IMG/VR virus record: IMGVR_UViG_3300046501_000314
Location: 1-44,990 of that record
Strand: one strand, 5' to 3'
Origin: a virus
Length of the DNA stretch: 44,990 nt
A program made the position numbers and the translations under genes. Shown here piece after piece: positions 44,766-44,990 of this stretch (positions are counted from its first letter, which is position 1; each line of letters begins with the position of its first letter). Below the pieces are notes generated by a model. The model worked only from the letters and a program-made list of their open reading frames with translations. It was not told the origin of the DNA and made no database searches.

Positions 44766-44990
44766 TCAGCTCTGCGCCTTCGCGTCGGCGTCTGCCTTGG
44801 GCTTGGCGGCGGCAGCAGCGGCAACATCAGCTTCGGCCTTTGCCTTTGCATCCGCGTCAGCTTTCGCTTTAGCCGCAGCGTCGGCGTCTGCCTTGGGCTT
44901 GGCGGCGGCAGCAGCGGCAACATCAGCTTCGGCCTTTGCCTTTGCATCCGCGTCAGCTTTCGCTTTAGCCGCAGCGTCGGCGTCTGCCTT
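44766..44990 (-). CDS. Ala/Lys-rich tandem-repeat protein, C-terminal part (continues at 1)
   Basis: The 3' part of the gene that starts at 332. It encodes the remaining repeat copies and the end KADADAKAQS with a TGA stop at 44766-44768. Joining 44990 directly to 1 would give 557 bases, not a multiple of three, whereas removing the 209-bp overlap gives 348 bases, that is 115 residues and a stop. The repeats are therefore shared between the two window ends, and the true copy number may be larger. Confidence 0.75.
   Translation of the reverse strand, partial: KADADAAAKAKADADAKAKAEADVAAAAAAKPKADADAAAKAKADADAKAKAEADVAAAAAAKPKADADAKAQS
44782..44990. repeat. 96-bp tandem repeats; right copy of the 209-bp terminal overlap
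   Basis: The units at 44782-44877 and 44878-44973 and 17 bp of a third are identical to bases 1-209. Base 44781 is C where the repeat would have A, so the match begins exactly at the unique border. Confidence 0.95.

Noticed and set aside
1-44990. T7-type single-subunit RNA polymerase that would read the late motif
   Set aside because: No gene of suitable size or motif exists in the window; all large proteins are virion components.
44782-44990. True direct terminal repeats of a T7-like linear genome
   Set aside because: The repeat is coding, made of 96-bp units, ends at unique borders and, if left untrimmed, breaks the gene frame; an assembly overlap explains it better.

Overview
The window is one complete circular genome of a temperate short-tailed phage (podovirus), opened inside a tandem repeat. 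Bases 1-209 are identical to bases 44782-44990, and the gene crossing the ends is in frame only if that overlap is merged, so the unit genome is about 44.78 kb, or more by multiples of 96 bp. The host is very probably an alphaproteobacterium of the Rhizobiales: the phage encodes a GcrA homologue, many small proteins look like rhizobial prophage genes, GC content is high, and attP carries the 3' end of a tRNA-Arg(CCU) gene. A tyrosine integrase, an S24-type CI repressor, a divergent Cro-like gene and attP show that it is temperate. The int and lysis genes lie side by side across attP, so this is the unintegrated form.

Layout. Virion genes are on the minus strand and run through the window ends: terS (7766) and terL, portal, scaffold, major capsid protein, cement protein, the Ala/Lys repeat protein (across the ends), then adaptor, tail nozzle and four ejection proteins down to 33414. 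After a cargo cassette (30466-33331) the minus strand continues with the tail spike, endolysin, overlapping spanins and a tail-anchored membrane protein, ending at attP (26039-26086). The head gene order and several small proteins resemble Bordetella phage BPP-1 relatives, but there is no reverse transcriptase or diversity-generating cassette.

The regulatory switch is at 15950-17042. CI (plus) and Cro (minus) diverge from a region with three 14-bp operators of the form ACTC-N6-GAGT. Two more operators cover a second promoter at 17013-17042. The leftward operon (15949 to 10276, minus) carries HTH proteins, a RusA-like resolvase, GcrA, a methyltransferase-like protein and a two-gene replication module. 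Inside the initiator gene there is a phased array of AGACG/CGTCT iterons beside a G-run tract, the best candidate for the origin. The rightward operon (17065 to 25962, plus) carries many small proteins, a RecE-like exonuclease with a Sak4-like ATPase, an excisionase-like gene and the integrase. A separate plus operon of small unknown genes lies at 8117-10279.

The most notable observations are a conserved element CCTGTGCTTTGC that recurs six times, always in the minus orientation and only in the late gene half; the intragenic iteron array; the two-locus CI operator system; and a probable lysogenic conversion cassette (GT61 glycosyltransferase, capsule-type ABC-2 permease without its ATPase, and a methyltransferase).
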